A DNA stretch of 64,000 nt from Caproiciproducens galactitolivorans. Lineage in GTDB: Bacteria > Bacillota > Clostridia > Oscillospirales > Acutalibacteraceae. A program made the translations under genes and the position numbers. Below the pieces are notes generated by a model. That model was not told the origin of the DNA and did not search any database. It saw only the letters and a list, made by a program, of their open reading frames with translations. Position 1 is the first letter of the stretch. The number at the start of each line of letters is the position of its first letter. The stretch lies in the NCBI RefSeq assembly GCF_004768785.1, contig NZ_SRMQ01000001.1, positions 372,001 through 436,000 of the forward strand, given 5' to 3'. Shown piece by piece: positions 37,265 through 45,147 of the stretch.

Positions 37265-37280
37265 TATGCAATTGTAAGTA
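37256..37280. promoter_or_regulatory. 10-bp perfect palindrome over the -35 box of the atp promoter
   Basis: TACTTACAAT (37256-37265) and ATTGTAAGTA (37271-37280) around a 5-bp centre. The left arm contains the -35 hexamer. It has no T-run and a tight centre, which fits a dimeric regulator site better than a terminator. The regulator cannot be named from sequence. Confidence 0.65.
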
Positions 37281-37335
37281 ATGGCCAAAATTTTTCTCTT
37301 AAATATTAGCGATAGTGTTAAAGATCTGTTTAAAA

Positions 37336-37354
37336 ATGAATAAAAGTCATTTTT
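37336..37354. repeat. 19-nt direct repeat, copy A
   Basis: ATGAATAAAAGTCATTTTT, identical to 37577-37595. A GC-rich imperfect hairpin (37369-37394: GCGCC/GGCGC with inner GGCA/TGCC) lies next to it. Confidence 0.8.
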
Positions 37355-37576
37355 AATTTTAAAATAACGCGCCCGGCAAAAACTGCCTTGGCGCTATGGA
37401 TTTTGTGGCCTTTGATTCGTGAGGAACGGTTCGCCGAACAAAAGAAACTTATCAAGAAGAATAAAGTTTCCCTTATTATAACGCCTGCTACACGCATTTA
37501 CAATTGGAATTATGTGCAATGGATAGCAATCTTTTCTTATTATACTTATATAATGTGTTATAAATGTGATTAAATT

Positions 37577-37595
37577 ATGAATAAAAGTCATTTTT
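37577..37595. repeat. 19-nt direct repeat, copy B
   Basis: Exact copy of 37336-37354, 241 nt away. The UPF0210 terminator hairpin lies directly beside it, in the same relative position as the hairpin at copy A. Confidence 0.8.
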
Positions 37596-37603
37596 TTGAT
37601 TCG

Positions 37604-37644
37604 AAAAATATCGCGCCCAAAATCTGGGAAAATTCTGGGCGCGA
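37604..37644 (-). terminator. Terminator of the ACT-UPF0210 unit
   Basis: TCGCGCCC (37611-37618) and GGGCGCGA (37637-37644), an 8-bp perfect stem with 18-nt loop. On the minus strand TATTTTTC follows. Confidence 0.8.
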
Positions 37645-37649
37645 TGAAT

Positions 37650-39008
37650 TTAGTTTTTAAGACTTTGCATTGGCGCCGGAATACGTCCGCCGCGTCGGAT
37701 GAATTTTAGCGGGGAGTAGCGGTTTACTTCCATAACGGGTCCGCTGCCCAACAAACCGCCGAAATTCAGCTCGTCGCCAGCTTTTTTGCCAATGGCCGGA
37801 ATCAGGCGGACCGCGGTCGTTTTGGAATTTACCATACCGATGGCGGCTTCGTCTGCAATAATGGCAGAGATGATTTCCGCCGGCGTATCCCCCGGAACCA
37901 CAATCATGTCAAGGCCGACCGAGCATACGGCGGTCATTGCCTCCAGCTTTGTGATGCTCAGGGATCCGCATTTTGCGGCGTCGATCATGCCTGCGTCCTC
38001 CGTCACCGGGATGAACGCGCCGGAAAGCCCGCCGACGTGGGAAGACGCCATGATGCCGCCTTTTTTTACGGCATCGTTCAGAAGGGCCAAGGCAGCTGTG
38101 GTTCCGTGCGCGCCGCAGCTTTCAAGCCCCATTTCTTCCAGAATATGCGCTACCGAGTCGCCGACAGCCGGGGTCGGTGCAAGGGATAAGTCCACTATAC
38201 CGAAGGGCACAAACAGCCTGCGGGAAGCCTCGCGGGCGACAAGCTGACCCATGCGCGTGATTTTAAACGCGGTTTTTTTTACAATATCTGCAACGCTCGT
38301 AATGTCGCAGTTGCCCGCTTTCGCAAGGGCAGCGCGCACAACACCCGGGCCGGAAACGCCTACGTTGATGACGCAGTCCGGTTCTCCCGCACCGTGGAAT
38401 GCGCCCGCCATGAAGGGGTTATCCTCCGGTGCGTTGCAGAACACCACCAATTTGGCAGGGCCAATGCAGTCACGGTCGGCAGTCATTTCGGCAAGCTTGC
38501 GCACAATAACGCCCATTTTGGCAACGGCGTCCATATTGATGCCCGCTTTGGTGGTTCCGATGTTCACAGAGGAGCAAACCAGTTCTGTTTCACTCAAAGC
38601 TTCCGGAATGCTTTCAATCAATGCATAATCGCCGGGGCCGAATCCCTTATGGACAAGCGCCGAGTACCCTCCGATAAAATTAACGCCGGTGGCCTTTGCG
38701 GCGCGGTCAAGGGTTTTTGCAAAATGTACAGGGCTTTTCGTGGGGCAGGCCGCAGCAATCATTGCGATGGGGGTGACGGCGATTCGTTTGTGGATGATCG
38801 GAATACCGTATTCCTTACTGATGTCCTCGCCGGTCTTTACCAGATTCCCTGCGTAGCGGCAGATTTTATCGTAAATTTTATCACAGGATTTTCCAATATC
38901 CGAATCGACACAGTCAAGAAGGGATATCCCCATTGTAATGGTTCGGACATCCAGGTTTTCGTTGTCGATCATATTGATTGTTTCAAGTATGTCATGAGAA
39001 TTTACCAT
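37650..39008 (-). CDS. UPF0210 (DUF711, PFL-like) family protein
   Basis: A 452-residue cytosolic protein of a widespread but uncharacterised family. Landmarks are [17 protein letters not shown] at the start, [16 protein letters not shown], and [16 protein letters not shown], with [22 protein letters not shown] near the middle. By family annotation it has a pyruvate formate-lyase-like fold, but I see no glycyl-radical motif. It is paired with an ACT-domain gene 40 nt upstream in the same direction, a conserved arrangement that suggests the ACT protein senses a ligand for it (inference). Confidence 0.92.
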   Translation of the reverse strand: MVNSHDILETINMIDNENLDVRTITMGISLLDCVDSDIGKSCDKIYDKICRYAGNLVKTGEDISKEYGIPIIHKRIAVTPIAMIAAACPTKSPVHFAKTLDRAAKATGVNFIGGYSALVHKGFGPGDYALIESIPEALSETELVCSSVNIGTTKAGINMDAVAKMGVIVRKLAEMTADRDCIGPAKLVVFCNAPEDNPFMAGAFHGAGEPDCVINVGVSGPGVVRAALAKAGNCDITSVADIVKKTAFKITRMGQLVAREASRRLFVPFGIVDLSLAPTPAVGDSVAHILEEMGLESCGAHGTTAALALLNDAVKKGGIMASSHVGGLSGAFIPVTEDAGMIDAAKCGSLSITKLEAMTAVCSVGLDMIVVPGDTPAEIISAIIADEAAIGMVNSKTTAVRLIPAIGKKAGDELNFGGLLGSGPVMEVNRYSPLKFIRRGGRIPAPMQSLKN

Positions 39009-39048
39009 TTGCTTCGACCCTTCCGTTATTTTCCGTTATATTATTTTA

Positions 39049-39318
39049 TCATATCCTGTGCATAGAGTTAAAAATGTCCTCATGCATGACATGAACCGTC
39101 AGATTCATGTCTTCCCCAATCGCCGTTAATTTATCCGCAAGCTCACTAAATGGAATCGTAGATTTTGATATGTCCACCATCATGATCATAGCAAATAAAT
39201 CCTGTAAAATGGACTGTGTCACTTCGACGACATTTACTCCGTTGTCCGCGCAGATAGCCGAAACGCGGGCGAGAATACCCACCATATCTTTGCCGATTAC
39301 CGTGATTACAGCGCGCAT
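39049..39318 (-). CDS. ACT domain protein (UPF0237)
   Basis: An 89-residue single or tandem-like ACT domain protein: AVITVIGKDMVGILARVSAICADNGVNVVEVTQSIL is the ligand-binding half of an ACT fold. ACT domains usually bind amino acids or other small ligands. It is first in a unit with the UPF0210 gene and has a strong promoter at 39366-39394. Confidence 0.92.
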   Translation of the reverse strand: MRAVITVIGKDMVGILARVSAICADNGVNVVEVTQSILQDLFAMIMMVDISKSTIPFSELADKLTAIGEDMNLTVHVMHEDIFNSMHRI

Positions 39319-39365
39319 ATTTTTAACCTCCGTATGAAATTAGAATTGCACAAACTTATTTTGTA

Positions 39366-39394
39366 ATTATGAGGGAAAATATTAACGTTGTCAA
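39366..39394 (-). promoter_or_regulatory. SigmaA promoter of ACT-UPF0210
   Basis: Minus strand: TTGACA (39389-39394), 17-nt spacer, CATAAT (39366-39371). Start near 39359, leader about 40 nt. Confidence 0.8.
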
Positions 39395-39570
39395 GTGTTG
39401 AAGCGGCGAGCAGCCGGGCAGAATGGTAAAACTGTTTAAAAATAATCCTACAATGCCTTTTGAAATAATTTAGGATAACATCTATAAATATGCCGCATTA
39501 TATGCTACTATATAATATTATAAATGGCGGACCGGAGAAAACTTTCACCGGTTTTGCCGGGAGGTATTCT

Positions 39571-40377
39571 ATGAAGTATCCTTTAATATCTGACAGTCAT
39601 GTTCATTCGGATTCTTCACGCGACGCAAACGACCCGGTCATGATGATGTGCGAAAGCGCGGCAAGGCTCGGCTTTTACTCAATTACCATAACGGATCACT
39701 GTGAGTGTAATGTTTACCATTCGGAATTTTACGACAGAAGCACCCGCCAGTCCTATTTTGAAACGCACAAGGCCGCCATGGTTTTTAACAGCCGCCTGCG
39801 TGTTTATGCCGGGGTTGAACTGGGACAGGCCGTACAGGATCCGGCCGCCGCAGAGGATATCCTGAACGCATGCGATTTTGATTTTGTTCTGGCTTCCGTA
39901 CACAATATTCGAAATTTCCCGGACTTTTATGAAGTAGATTACAATCAGGTGGATGTGGATAATGTCCTTAACCGTTATTTCGATGAATTGCTGGAGACCA
40001 TTGCGTGGGGAAAATTTGATTCCCTTGCTCACCTTACATACCCGTGGCGCTATTTGAATGCGAAGAAAAAACTTCCTATCAATATGTACAAAAAAAGAAT
40101 CGACGAAGTTTTAAACGCGCTGATTGCAAAGAATAAAGCTTTGGAAGTGAACACTTCCGGCCTGCGCCAGAAATTAGGAACGACCTTGCCCGACTTGCCG
40201 ATCCTGACCCGTTACCGTGAGCTGGGTGGGAAGCTTATTACCATCGGCTCCGACGCGCACCGCTGGGCGGATGTTGGCGGAGGAATCGAGCAGGGGCTCG
40301 GGGATTTATGCAGCGCCGGGTTCCACCATTTTACTGTTTATCAGCACCATGAACCGATCATGCTGCCGATCGAATAA
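39571..40377 (+). CDS. PHP-family phosphatase (histidinol-phosphatase type)
   Basis: A 268-residue metal-dependent phosphoesterase. The PHP motifs appear in order: SDSHVHSDSSRDAN, ITITDHCECNVY, GVELGQ, ASVHNIRN, HLTYPWRY, and GSDAHRWADVGG. These supply the metal-binding His, Asp and Glu residues. HisK-type enzymes hydrolyse histidinol phosphate, but no other his gene is near, so the substrate is open. ATG 39571 follows GGGAGG (39559-39564). The leader contains ACCGG/CCGGT followed by TTTT, a weak hairpin. It precedes an Lrp regulator by 26 nt. Confidence 0.88.
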   Translation: MKYPLISDSHVHSDSSRDANDPVMMMCESAARLGFYSITITDHCECNVYHSEFYDRSTRQSYFETHKAAMVFNSRLRVYAGVELGQAVQDPAAAEDILNACDFDFVLASVHNIRNFPDFYEVDYNQVDVDNVLNRYFDELLETIAWGKFDSLAHLTYPWRYLNAKKKLPINMYKKRIDEVLNALIAKNKALEVNTSGLRQKLGTTLPDLPILTRYRELGGKLITIGSDAHRWADVGGGIEQGLGDLCSAGFHHFTVYQHHEPIMLPIE

Positions 40378-40403
40378 ATTAAGTCATTGAGAGGAGTTCT
40401 ATT

Positions 40404-40889
40404 ATGGATCGCTTATTAAACCTGTTGGACGAAAATGCCCGCCTGTCTACCGAGCAGCTTGCGGTAATGCTTGGGAAAACACCGGATGAGGTTGAAAACG
40501 CAATTGCAGAATATGAGAAGCAGGGAGTTATCCGTGGCTACAAGGCGCTGATCAACTGGGAGAAAGTCGATCAAAACAAAGCAAGCGCGCTGATTGAACT
40601 GAGGGTATCCCCGAAGCGCGACCGCGGCTTTGATGAGATTGCGGGACGCATTATGCAGTTCGAAGAAGTGGAAAGCGTTTACCTGATGTCCGGTGGTTAC
40701 GATCTGGCGGTAAAGGTTCACGGGAAAAGCATGCAGGAAATCGCCATGTTTGTTATGCGCCGCCTTTCCACCCTTGACTCCGTCCTTTCAACAGCGACCC
40801 ATTTTATCCTGACCCGCTATAAAGACGGCGGTATTATCCTTAGCTCTGAGGATGAGAAGGACGAGAGAAGGAGTGTTCTCTGTGATTGA
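40404..40889 (+). CDS. Lrp/AsnC family regulator
   Basis: A 161-residue transcription regulator with an N-terminal helix-turn-helix (LLNLLDENARLSTEQLAVMLGKTPDEVENAIAEYEKQGVIRGY) and a C-terminal RAM ligand-binding domain (ALIELRVSPKRDRGFDEIAGRI, VYLMSGGYDLAVKVHGKS). Such proteins form octamers and respond to amino acids. It overlaps the aminotransferase gene by 8 nt, so it probably senses a substrate or product of that enzyme (inference). Confidence 0.93.
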   Translation: MDRLLNLLDENARLSTEQLAVMLGKTPDEVENAIAEYEKQGVIRGYKALINWEKVDQNKASALIELRVSPKRDRGFDEIAGRIMQFEEVESVYLMSGGYDLAVKVHGKSMQEIAMFVMRRLSTLDSVLSTATHFILTRYKDGGIILSSEDEKDERRSVLCD

Positions 40890-42054
40890 TTATCAGTCCA
40901 TGCTCAACGACGAGGTCAAGAGGATAAAACCGTCCGGCATCCGACGATTTTTTGATATTGCAAATGAAATGGATAATGTTATTTCCCTGTCCATCGGCGA
41001 ACCGGATTTTTCCACCCCATGGCATGTTCGCCAGGAAGGAATCCGAACGCTGGAGGATGGGAAAACGTGGTATTCCCCGAACCGCGGCTTTATAGAGCTG
41101 CGGGAGGAAATCTGCCGTTGGCTGAAACGCCGTTACCATCTTGAATACGAACCGAAAACCGACGTGGTGGTGACGGTTGGCGGCAGCGAGGCAATCGATT
41201 TGTGCATCCGCTGCCTGGTAAAGCCGGGGGAAGAGGTGCTGATTCCGGAACCAAGCTTCGTCTGTTACCGGCCCCTTACCGAAATGGCGGAGGGCATCCC
41301 CGTAACAATACAGACAAAGCAGGAGGATAAATTCCGTCTGACTGCAAAGGCGCTGCGTGAAAAGATTACGCCGAAATCAAAGCTTTTGATTCTCCCGTTT
41401 CCCAATAACCCGACAGGCGCGGTTATGCGCCGGGCGGATTTGGAGCAAATCGCCGAAGTAGTAAAGGAACACAACCTGATGGTACTTTCCGATGAGATCT
41501 ACAGCGAGCTCACATACGGCGAAACCCGCCATGTTTCGTTTGCTTCGATCGACGGCATGAAGGAGCGCACCATCGTCGTCAACGGCTTTTCCAAAGCCTT
41601 TGCCATGACGGGCTGGCGGCTTGGCTATGCGGTTGGCCCCAAGGAGATCATCGGGCAGATGACGAAGCTGCACCAGTACGGTATTATGAGTGCCCCGACC
41701 ATGGCGCAGTATGCGGCGATTGAAGCAATGAAGAATGGGGACAGCGACATCGATTATATGCGCGAGCAGTACGATATGCGCCGCCGTTTGATTGTTGACG
41801 GGCTCAATTCCATGGGGTTAGCCTGTTTTGAGCCGGAGGGGGCATTTTATGTATTTCCCTGCATCAAAAATACGGGCCTGTCCTCCCAAGAGTTTTGTGA
41901 GAAGCTGATTTACGCGGAGCATGTTGCGGTTGTTCCTGGCGACGCGTTTGGAGAATGCGGCGAGGGGTACCTTCGTGTGTCCTATTCTTATTCCATTAAA
42001 CATATTACGGAAGCATTGTCCCGTATTCGGCATTTTCTCAAAACGCTGAATTAA
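40882..42054 (+). CDS. PLP-dependent class I/II aminotransferase
   Basis: A 390-residue fold-type I aminotransferase. The N-terminal ISLSIGEPDFSTPWHV, YSPNRGFIELREEI, PFPNNPTGAV, DEIYSELTYG and the PLP-lysine motif VNGFSKAFAMTGWRLGY are visible, as is the C-terminal substrate arginine in YLRVSYSYS. Closest in style to PatA/aspartate-type enzymes; the amino donor cannot be told from sequence. The GTG start at 40882 is chosen because AAGGAG (40868-40873) lies 8 nt upstream; an in-frame ATG at 40852 inside the Lrp gene has no site. It is coupled to the Lrp regulator. Confidence 0.94.
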   Translation: MIDYQSMLNDEVKRIKPSGIRRFFDIANEMDNVISLSIGEPDFSTPWHVRQEGIRTLEDGKTWYSPNRGFIELREEICRWLKRRYHLEYEPKTDVVVTVGGSEAIDLCIRCLVKPGEEVLIPEPSFVCYRPLTEMAEGIPVTIQTKQEDKFRLTAKALREKITPKSKLLILPFPNNPTGAVMRRADLEQIAEVVKEHNLMVLSDEIYSELTYGETRHVSFASIDGMKERTIVVNGFSKAFAMTGWRLGYAVGPKEIIGQMTKLHQYGIMSAPTMAQYAAIEAMKNGDSDIDYMREQYDMRRRLIVDGLNSMGLACFEPEGAFYVFPCIKNTGLSSQEFCEKLIYAEHVAVVPGDAFGECGEGYLRVSYSYSIKHITEALSRIRHFLKTLN

Positions 42055-42079
42055 AAAATAATGGAAAGGAAAACACGCC

Positions 42080-42937
42080 ATGCCTGCTTCTGCAAAAGCC
42101 TATGCAAAAATTAACTTAGCACTCGATATCACCGGAAAACGCGAGGACGGTTACCACCTTCTTCGCATGGTGATGCAGTCGGTTTCGCTATATGACGAAG
42201 TTGAAATTCGAACGGGGGAGGCGGGGCTCCGCGTGGTGTGCAGCCACAGGAGCGTCCCTTGTGATGAAAGCAATGCGGTTTATAAAGCCGCGGCGGCATT
42301 TTTTAAACACACCGGGCTTGAGCCGGATGTTGCGATCCGTATTCATAAAACAATCCCTTCACAGGCGGGCTTGGGTGGTGCAAGCGCAGATGCGGCCGCC
42401 GTGCTGCGCTTGCTGAATACGCTGAAGGGGACAGCCCTATCCAAAGAAACACTTTGCGCTCTGGGACTTCAGGTCGGCGCAGACGTACCATTTTGCATCG
42501 CGGGGGGAACCGCTTTGGCAGAGGGGATCGGGGAAAAGCTGACTCCCCTTACGCCTCTGCCCTCCTGCCGCATTGTGATTTGCAAACCGGCGGTCAGCGT
42601 AGATACAACAAGAGCCTATGCGCTGGCGGACGCGGCCGCAAAAACAGGAAGCGGGTATTGCGATGCCGTGCTGGATGCGGTGCGTGCTTCGGATATCCGC
42701 GCGGTTGCGGCAAGCCTTGGGAACGAGTTCGAACAGGTAATGCACCTGGCCGAAGTAAAGCATATTAAAGATGCCATGAGGGATTTGGGCGCGCTTGGTG
42801 CCTGTATGACGGGCAGCGGTTCTGCTGTCTTCGGCATTTTTACTGATTTGCAGGACGCCGCGCGCTGCAGGGCAAAGCTCCAGGAATATTATTCTGAGGT
42901 TTTTTTATGCGAGCCTGTCCATGAAATAACGCTGTAA
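42080..42937 (+). CDS. ispE: 4-diphosphocytidyl-2-C-methyl-D-erythritol kinase
   Basis: A GHMP kinase of 285 residues that phosphorylates CDP-ME in the MEP isoprenoid pathway, whose product feeds the undecaprenyl carrier recycled by UppP. KAYAKINLALDITGKREDGYHLL is the start motif, IPSQAGLGGASADAAAVL the ATP-binding loop and GACMTGSGSAVFGIF the third GHMP motif. AAAGGA precedes the ATG 25 nt after the aminotransferase stop. Confidence 0.96.
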   Translation: MPASAKAYAKINLALDITGKREDGYHLLRMVMQSVSLYDEVEIRTGEAGLRVVCSHRSVPCDESNAVYKAAAAFFKHTGLEPDVAIRIHKTIPSQAGLGGASADAAAVLRLLNTLKGTALSKETLCALGLQVGADVPFCIAGGTALAEGIGEKLTPLTPLPSCRIVICKPAVSVDTTRAYALADAAAKTGSGYCDAVLDAVRASDIRAVAASLGNEFEQVMHLAEVKHIKDAMRDLGALGACMTGSGSAVFGIFTDLQDAARCRAKLQEYYSEVFLCEPVHEITL

Positions 42938-43225
42938 TTCGCGGACAAAAGGGTTCAATCCCCTTATGCTTGTACTGGGGAAATTACCGGAATTGCCCGG
43001 GCAATCAAGGAACTTTCCCGGAAATTACGCTGAAATCTGGACGGTGATTGCAATGGAACCCGGCGGGGCTGGGGTATGCTTTACGCTGCCGAATTTGTGA
43101 AGCCCGGCCGGTATTGTGTAATGTGAGAGCAAGGGGATTGGAAAGCTTACAATCCCATAAAATAAAAGGGAACCGCATACCCAAACCAGGAGTGCGGTTC
43201 TTCTGTAAAACCGGGAGGCTGTACA
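42938..43225. other. Intergenic region between ispE and the Met-sulfoxide reductase gene
   Basis: No supported gene. A T-arm-like AAGGG/CCCTT stem with a 7-nt loop (TTCAATC) lies near 42950, and a GGGATTG/CAATCCC hairpin lies at 43134-43156. A terminator-like hairpin with a short T run follows at 43170-43204. No tRNA body is present. Confidence 0.6.
43170..43204 (+). terminator. Weak terminator before the Met-sulfoxide reductase gene
   Basis: GAACCGCA (43170-43177) pairs with TGCGGTTC (43193-43200), followed by TTCT. It lies only 21 nt before the next ATG, so it could also act as a leader attenuator. Confidence 0.5.
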
Positions 43226-43726
43226 ATGGAGAAATTCCTTTATTCGGATGATAAAAAAGAAATGTACGCACTTTTGAAAAAGCAGTTAAAAGCACTGCTG
43301 GAAGGGGAGCACCATGTGCTTCCCAACCTGTCAAACGTGTCCGCGCTGTTAAACGGAGCGCTTCGGAATATCAACTGGGTTGGCTTTTACCTTCGCTACG
43401 GAGAAGATCTTTTGCTGGGCCCGTTTCAGGGAAAACCCGCGTGTGTGCATATCGCGCGGGGGAAGGGCGTATGCGGAACAGCCTTCGCCAAAGATGCAAC
43501 ACAGCTTGTAAAGGATGTGCACCAGTTTCCGGGGCATATTGCCTGCGACTGCGCCTCGCGCTCTGAACTTGTCGTTCCGCTGCATCAGGGCGGGAAGGTA
43601 ATCGGCGTGTTGGATATTGATAGTCCGCTATTAGGCCGCTTTGATGAAACGGACACTCGTGAACTGGAAGAAATTGCTCGCATACTTGAAAAATCCTGCG
43701 ATTGGGCAGAATGGCGTTTTGCCTGA
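43226..43726 (+). CDS. msrC: Free methionine-(R)-sulfoxide reductase (GAF domain)
   Basis: A 166-residue single GAF-domain enzyme that reduces free Met-R-sulfoxide. The redox cysteines are in the expected places: Cys73 (GKPACVHI), Cys83 (GKGVCGTAF) and Cys107 (GHIACDCASRSELVVP); an additional Cys109 lies next to the last. NINWVGFYLR and KVIGVLDIDSP are family blocks. GGGAGG precedes the ATG. It converges on the vanZ-like gene with only 3 bp between stop codons. Confidence 0.93.
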   Translation: MEKFLYSDDKKEMYALLKKQLKALLEGEHHVLPNLSNVSALLNGALRNINWVGFYLRYGEDLLLGPFQGKPACVHIARGKGVCGTAFAKDATQLVKDVHQFPGHIACDCASRSELVVPLHQGGKVIGVLDIDSPLLGRFDETDTRELEEIARILEKSCDWAEWRFA

Positions 43727-43729
43727 CGT

Positions 43730-44329
43730 TTAGGTGCGTTGTTTTGCAGTACGCTTTGGACGGAACAGCTTGCGCAAACCTGCAAAAATTAAATACGCAG
43801 TCAAACATCCTGCCGCATTTAGTACGACGTCCTCCATCTCCACACTTCTGGCAACCGAGCCGACGAGAATATTATGCAAAAGCTGCAAACCCTCGATCCC
43901 GATGGGAACGAGCAGCGATACCGCGATCATACGGCCCAGGCGGAACCGGGGATTGATTAACGGTACAAGGACGCCGAGCGGCATCAGTAAGACAAAATTC
44001 CCGCCGATCACCCGCAGGAACTCCTTGAAGCTGCCAATGCGGATGGAGTTTTTCAGGATATTTCCCGCCGACTGAAACGGAATCCATTGAATCTGGCTGA
44101 TCGCCCACGCTGTGGTTTTCGCGCGGATATGCCAGAACTGCGGCAAGGTCAGGGGAATTGTCAGATGAATTACTGCGGCGAGGTATAGAAACAAAATAGC
44201 GAGCCAGAATTTCTGAACCGGCTTTTTCCGCCGGAAGAAAAGGACAAGGCAAATGAGATAGACGACCAACCCGGCCAGCATCGGTGGACCAAAGCGGGAA
44301 AGAAATGAAAAAAATACGGTTTTCAGCAT
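43730..44329 (-). CDS. VanZ family membrane protein
   Basis: A 199-residue membrane protein with four to five helices. The VanZ pattern is visible: IQWIPFQS, GNFVLLMPLGVLVPLI, GIEGLQLL and EMEDVVLNAAGCLTAYLI. VanZ itself gives low teicoplanin resistance in enterococci, but most chromosomal members are of unknown role and no other van gene is here. It is divergent from spoIIR. Confidence 0.88.
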   Translation of the reverse strand: MLKTVFFSFLSRFGPPMLAGLVVYLICLVLFFRRKKPVQKFWLAILFLYLAAVIHLTIPLTLPQFWHIRAKTTAWAISQIQWIPFQSAGNILKNSIRIGSFKEFLRVIGGNFVLLMPLGVLVPLINPRFRLGRMIAVSLLVPIGIEGLQLLHNILVGSVARSVEMEDVVLNAAGCLTAYLIFAGLRKLFRPKRTAKQRT

Positions 44330-44414
44330 ATTGACCCTTCTTTATGTAAATTATTATGATTATATAATACGAATGTGCGAAATACAACGAATAAAAAGAA
44401 ATTATTGCGCCAAT

Positions 44415-44445
44415 AATCCTCCTGTAACATAATTACCGGAGGATT
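44415..44445 (+). promoter_or_regulatory. Hairpin that can hide the spoIIR ribosome binding site
   Basis: AATCCTCC (44415-44422) is exactly complementary to GGAGGATT (44438-44445), which contains the GGAGG site 5-10 nt before ATG 44451. An alternative hairpin, ATTATTG/CAATAAT (44401-44417), shares three bases with the anti-site arm, so the two structures compete. Confidence 0.55.
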
Positions 44446-44450
44446 TACTT

Positions 44451-45053
44451 ATGAAGTTGATAGAAAAGTCTCTTCTTTTGGCGTTTATTCTGACCGTACT
44501 GTTTTCGTTTACCGGCTTTGCCGCCGGCTGTGAGGATATACCGAATCATGTTCTCCGCCTGCATGTCCTTGCAAATTCCGATTCAAAAGAAGACCAGGAT
44601 TTGAAGCTGAGGGTGCGGGATCGGATTTTAGCGGAAAGTTCCCGTATGATGGATCATGTCACGAATAAAGAAGAAGCGCAGAACGCAGTCCGCGCGGCGC
44701 TGCCGAAACTGAAATCCGCGGCTGCGGATGAAATCCGGAAGCAGGGGTATCATTACCCGGTGGATGTGAAAATGGAGCGTATGTACTTTTCAACAAGGCA
44801 GTATAAAACCATAACGCTGCCGGCGGGCGAATACGATGCGCTGCGCGTGAGCATCGGTAAAGCCGAAGGGCATAACTGGTGGTGCGTCATTTTTCCACCG
44901 ATGTGCCTTCCCGCTGCGGAAGAGCCCAAGGAACTCCGGGACGTTCTGAACGAAAACCAGCTTCAAATTGTGGAGGGTAAGGGTGATTTCGAAATAAAAT
45001 TCAAAACGGTCGAACTGTACGAACAATTTAAAAATTATATAAAACAGAAATAG
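44451..45053 (+). CDS. spoIIR: Stage II sporulation protein R
   Basis: A secreted signalling protein of 200 residues. In Bacillus it is made in the forespore and triggers SpoIIGA to process pro-sigmaE in the mother cell. A signal peptide (LLLAFILTVLFSFTGFAAG) is followed by the family block HVLRLHVLANSDSKEDQDLKLRVRDRIL and, later, GHNWWCVIFPPMC with the conserved cysteine. Its presence shows the organism has a sporulation programme. I could not find a convincing sigmaF-type promoter upstream. Confidence 0.96.
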   Translation: MKLIEKSLLLAFILTVLFSFTGFAAGCEDIPNHVLRLHVLANSDSKEDQDLKLRVRDRILAESSRMMDHVTNKEEAQNAVRAALPKLKSAAADEIRKQGYHYPVDVKMERMYFSTRQYKTITLPAGEYDALRVSIGKAEGHNWWCVIFPPMCLPAAEEPKELRDVLNENQLQIVEGKGDFEIKFKTVELYEQFKNYIKQK

Positions 45054-45102
45054 AAGGATCGGTTTCCTTCTCTTCGCAATTCTTTTCTCAGCGCAGTATC
45101 TA

Positions 45103-45111
45103 TGCTATAAT
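45103..45111 (+). promoter_or_regulatory. Extended -10 promoter for addBA
   Basis: TGCTATAAT, the same extended -10 as in front of fhs. No good -35. Leader about 30 nt. Confidence 0.5.
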
Positions 45112-45147
45112 GATCTGTAATTAAACTACGGAAATGGGAGGCATACG

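Larger units (their letters stand above)
37162..37649. other. Intergenic region between atp operon and UPF0210 gene
   Basis: The 488 bp hold no gene I can support; two frames of 61 and 65 codons on opposite strands lack ribosome binding sites and family likeness. The region contains the atp promoter with a large palindrome, two copies of a 19-nt repeat each next to a CGCGCC hairpin, and AT-rich filler. Confidence 0.7.

Noticed and set aside
37388-37591. Two overlapping small frames of 61 and 65 codons on opposite strands
   Set aside because: No ribosome binding sites, no family likeness, AT-rich filler; the minus frame starts inside the 19-nt repeat.
39531-39556. Attenuator in the PHP gene leader (ACCGG/CCGGT plus TTTT)
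   Set aside because: The stem is only 5 bp; too weak to claim as a terminator.
42945-42970. tRNA T-arm-like sequence after ispE (AAGGG stem, TTCAATC loop, CCCTT)
   Set aside because: The upstream bases are the end of ispE; no D-arm, anticodon arm or acceptor stem can be built.
43730-44329. VanZ-like gene as part of a glycopeptide resistance cluster
   Set aside because: No vanA, vanH, vanX, vanR or vanS-like genes nearby; VanZ family members are common in Firmicutes without resistance.
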